Source: an uncultured Bacilli bacterium (GTDB lineage: Bacteria; Bacillota_I; Bacilli_A; RF39; UBA660). Taken from it: a stretch of DNA of 5,520 bases. Shown here piece after piece: positions 4,799 to 5,520 of this stretch (its first letter is position 1; each line of letters begins with the position of its first letter). The stretch spans positions 1-5,520 of the forward strand of contig CANRMU010000067.1 of the NCBI GenBank assembly GCA_947631895.1, in the 5' to 3' direction. The notes under the pieces are model-generated. The model did not search any database, had not been told where the DNA came from, and saw only the letters and a list, made by a program, of their open reading frames with translations. A program made the translations under genes and the position numbers.

Positions 4799-5520
4799 AT
4801 GGTTATTGGTATTATTTGTGAATATAATCCTTTTCATAATGGTCATCTTTATCATTTAAATAAAATTAAAGAAAAATATCCTCATTCTACTATTATATTA
4901 TGTTTAAATGGTTATTTTTTACAAAGAGGAGAAATTAGTATTATTAAGAAATCTTCTAAAGTTGAAATTGCTTTATTAAATGGTATAGATATTGTTATTG
5001 AATTACCGGTTTTATACGGAACTCAATCTGCTGATAATTTTGCTTTAGCAGGAATTAAATTATTAGATGCTTTAAATGTTGATAAAATTATTTTTGGAAG
5101 TGAAACTAATAATTTAGAATATTTAATGAATATTGCAAAAAAACAAGAAAATTTAAATATAAATATAATGAAGAATAATTTAAAAAAAGGATATAGTTAT
5201 CCTAAAAGTTTAATAAATTCTTTAGATGAATTAAAAATTAAACCTAATGATTTATTAGGTATATCTTATTGTAAAGCAATTTTAAAATTAAATTCAAATA
5301 TTAAATTAGAAACTATTTTAAGAACTAATGATTTTCATGATACTTTATCTAATGAAGAAATTATAAGTGCAGAAAATATTAGAAAAAAAATTAAAAATAA
5401 TAATGATATAAGTATGTATGTTCCAAATATAAGTAAAGATAATATTATTAAAATAAATTATGATTTATATTTTAAATTTTTAAAACATAAAATTTTAACT
5501 GATAATCATTTAGAATTATA
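4799..5520 (+). CDS. tmcAL: tRNA(Met) cytidine acetate ligase TmcAL (YlbM), 3' end missing
   Basis: TmcAL activates acetate with ATP to acetyl-adenylate and transfers the acetyl group to cytidine 34 of elongator tRNA-Met, giving N4-acetylcytidine at the wobble position. The first 240 codons are present; the family is about 400 residues long, so the C-terminal tRNA-binding part lies beyond the right edge. The N-terminal nucleotidyltransferase motif is intact: GIICEYNPFHNGH (4-16) with HNGH. It is followed by NGYFLQRGE (37-45), IDIVIELP (63-70), QSADNFA (76-82), FGSE (99-102) and PNDLLGISY (149-157). Compared with the Bacillus YlbM pattern as I remember it (SGNFLQRGE, then a KWTR stretch before the ELP), this protein has NGY for SGN and lysine 54 where arginine is usual. 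Codon use is very AT-rich, like its neighbours. The gene has its own promoter and ribosome binding site and diverges from whiA. Confidence 0.9.
   Translation, partial: MVIGIICEYNPFHNGHLYHLNKIKEKYPHSTIILCLNGYFLQRGEISIIKKSSKVEIALLNGIDIVIELPVLYGTQSADNFALAGIKLLDALNVDKIIFGSETNNLEYLMNIAKKQENLNINIMKNNLKKGYSYPKSLINSLDELKIKPNDLLGISYCKAILKLNSNIKLETILRTNDFHDTLSNEEIISAENIRKKIKNNNDISMYVPNISKDNIIKINYDLYFKFLKHKILTDNHLEL

Noticed and set aside
1..5520. UGA read as tryptophan (Mycoplasma-type code)
   Set aside because: The tryptophans I checked are TGG, and the long frames are full length without reading through TGA, so no recoding is needed.

Overview
The window is a strongly AT-rich (about three quarters A+T) piece of a low-GC Gram-positive genome. 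It holds WhiA, TmcAL (YlbM), a surface protein with a SipW-type GATYAYW signal segment, AGGAGG-like ribosome binding sites and sigma-A-like promoters. This points to Bacillota or a walled Mollicutes-like relative (Erysipelotrichales/RF39-type gut Bacilli). Tryptophans are encoded by TGG and no gene needs TGA as a sense codon, so the standard bacterial code fits. The lineage is inferred from style and gene content, not proven.

Layout. Positions 1-438 (minus) hold the N-terminal part of an exported or surface protein whose gene runs off the left edge. Positions 439-1124 look non-coding at first but are the most interesting part. They hold a 33-codon gene for a hydrophobic peptide (789-890, minus) with its own promoter and a near-perfect Shine-Dalgarno. 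A convergent short RNA (about 661-790, plus) has its own promoter, and the two share a terminator hairpin. DNA direct repeats make the short RNA complementary to the leader of the peptide mRNA, next to its ribosome binding site. This is the architecture of type I toxin-antitoxin loci of the par/Fst kind, but the peptide does not look like Fst. A diverged second copy of the short-RNA promoter and 5' end lies at 996-1083, so the peptide gene sits between direct repeats.

Positions 1125-3710 (minus) encode a P-type calcium ATPase of the plasma-membrane (PMCA) type. Positions 3772-4701 (minus) encode WhiA. The 55-60 base gap between them has no convincing terminator, so whiA and the ATPase gene may share a transcript ending at the hairpin at 1078-1117. 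From 4799 to the right edge, on the plus strand, lies the first 240 codons of tmcAL, which makes N4-acetylcytidine at the wobble base of elongator tRNA-Met.

whiA and tmcAL diverge from a 97-base gap in which both predicted -35 boxes are the same 7-base element, TTGTCAA read in opposite directions. The two promoters probably compete for, or share control of, RNA polymerase. The housekeeping genes (whiA, tmcAL, ATPase) form a chromosomal backbone; the segment from 599 to about 1118 looks like a small inserted or duplicated accessory module.
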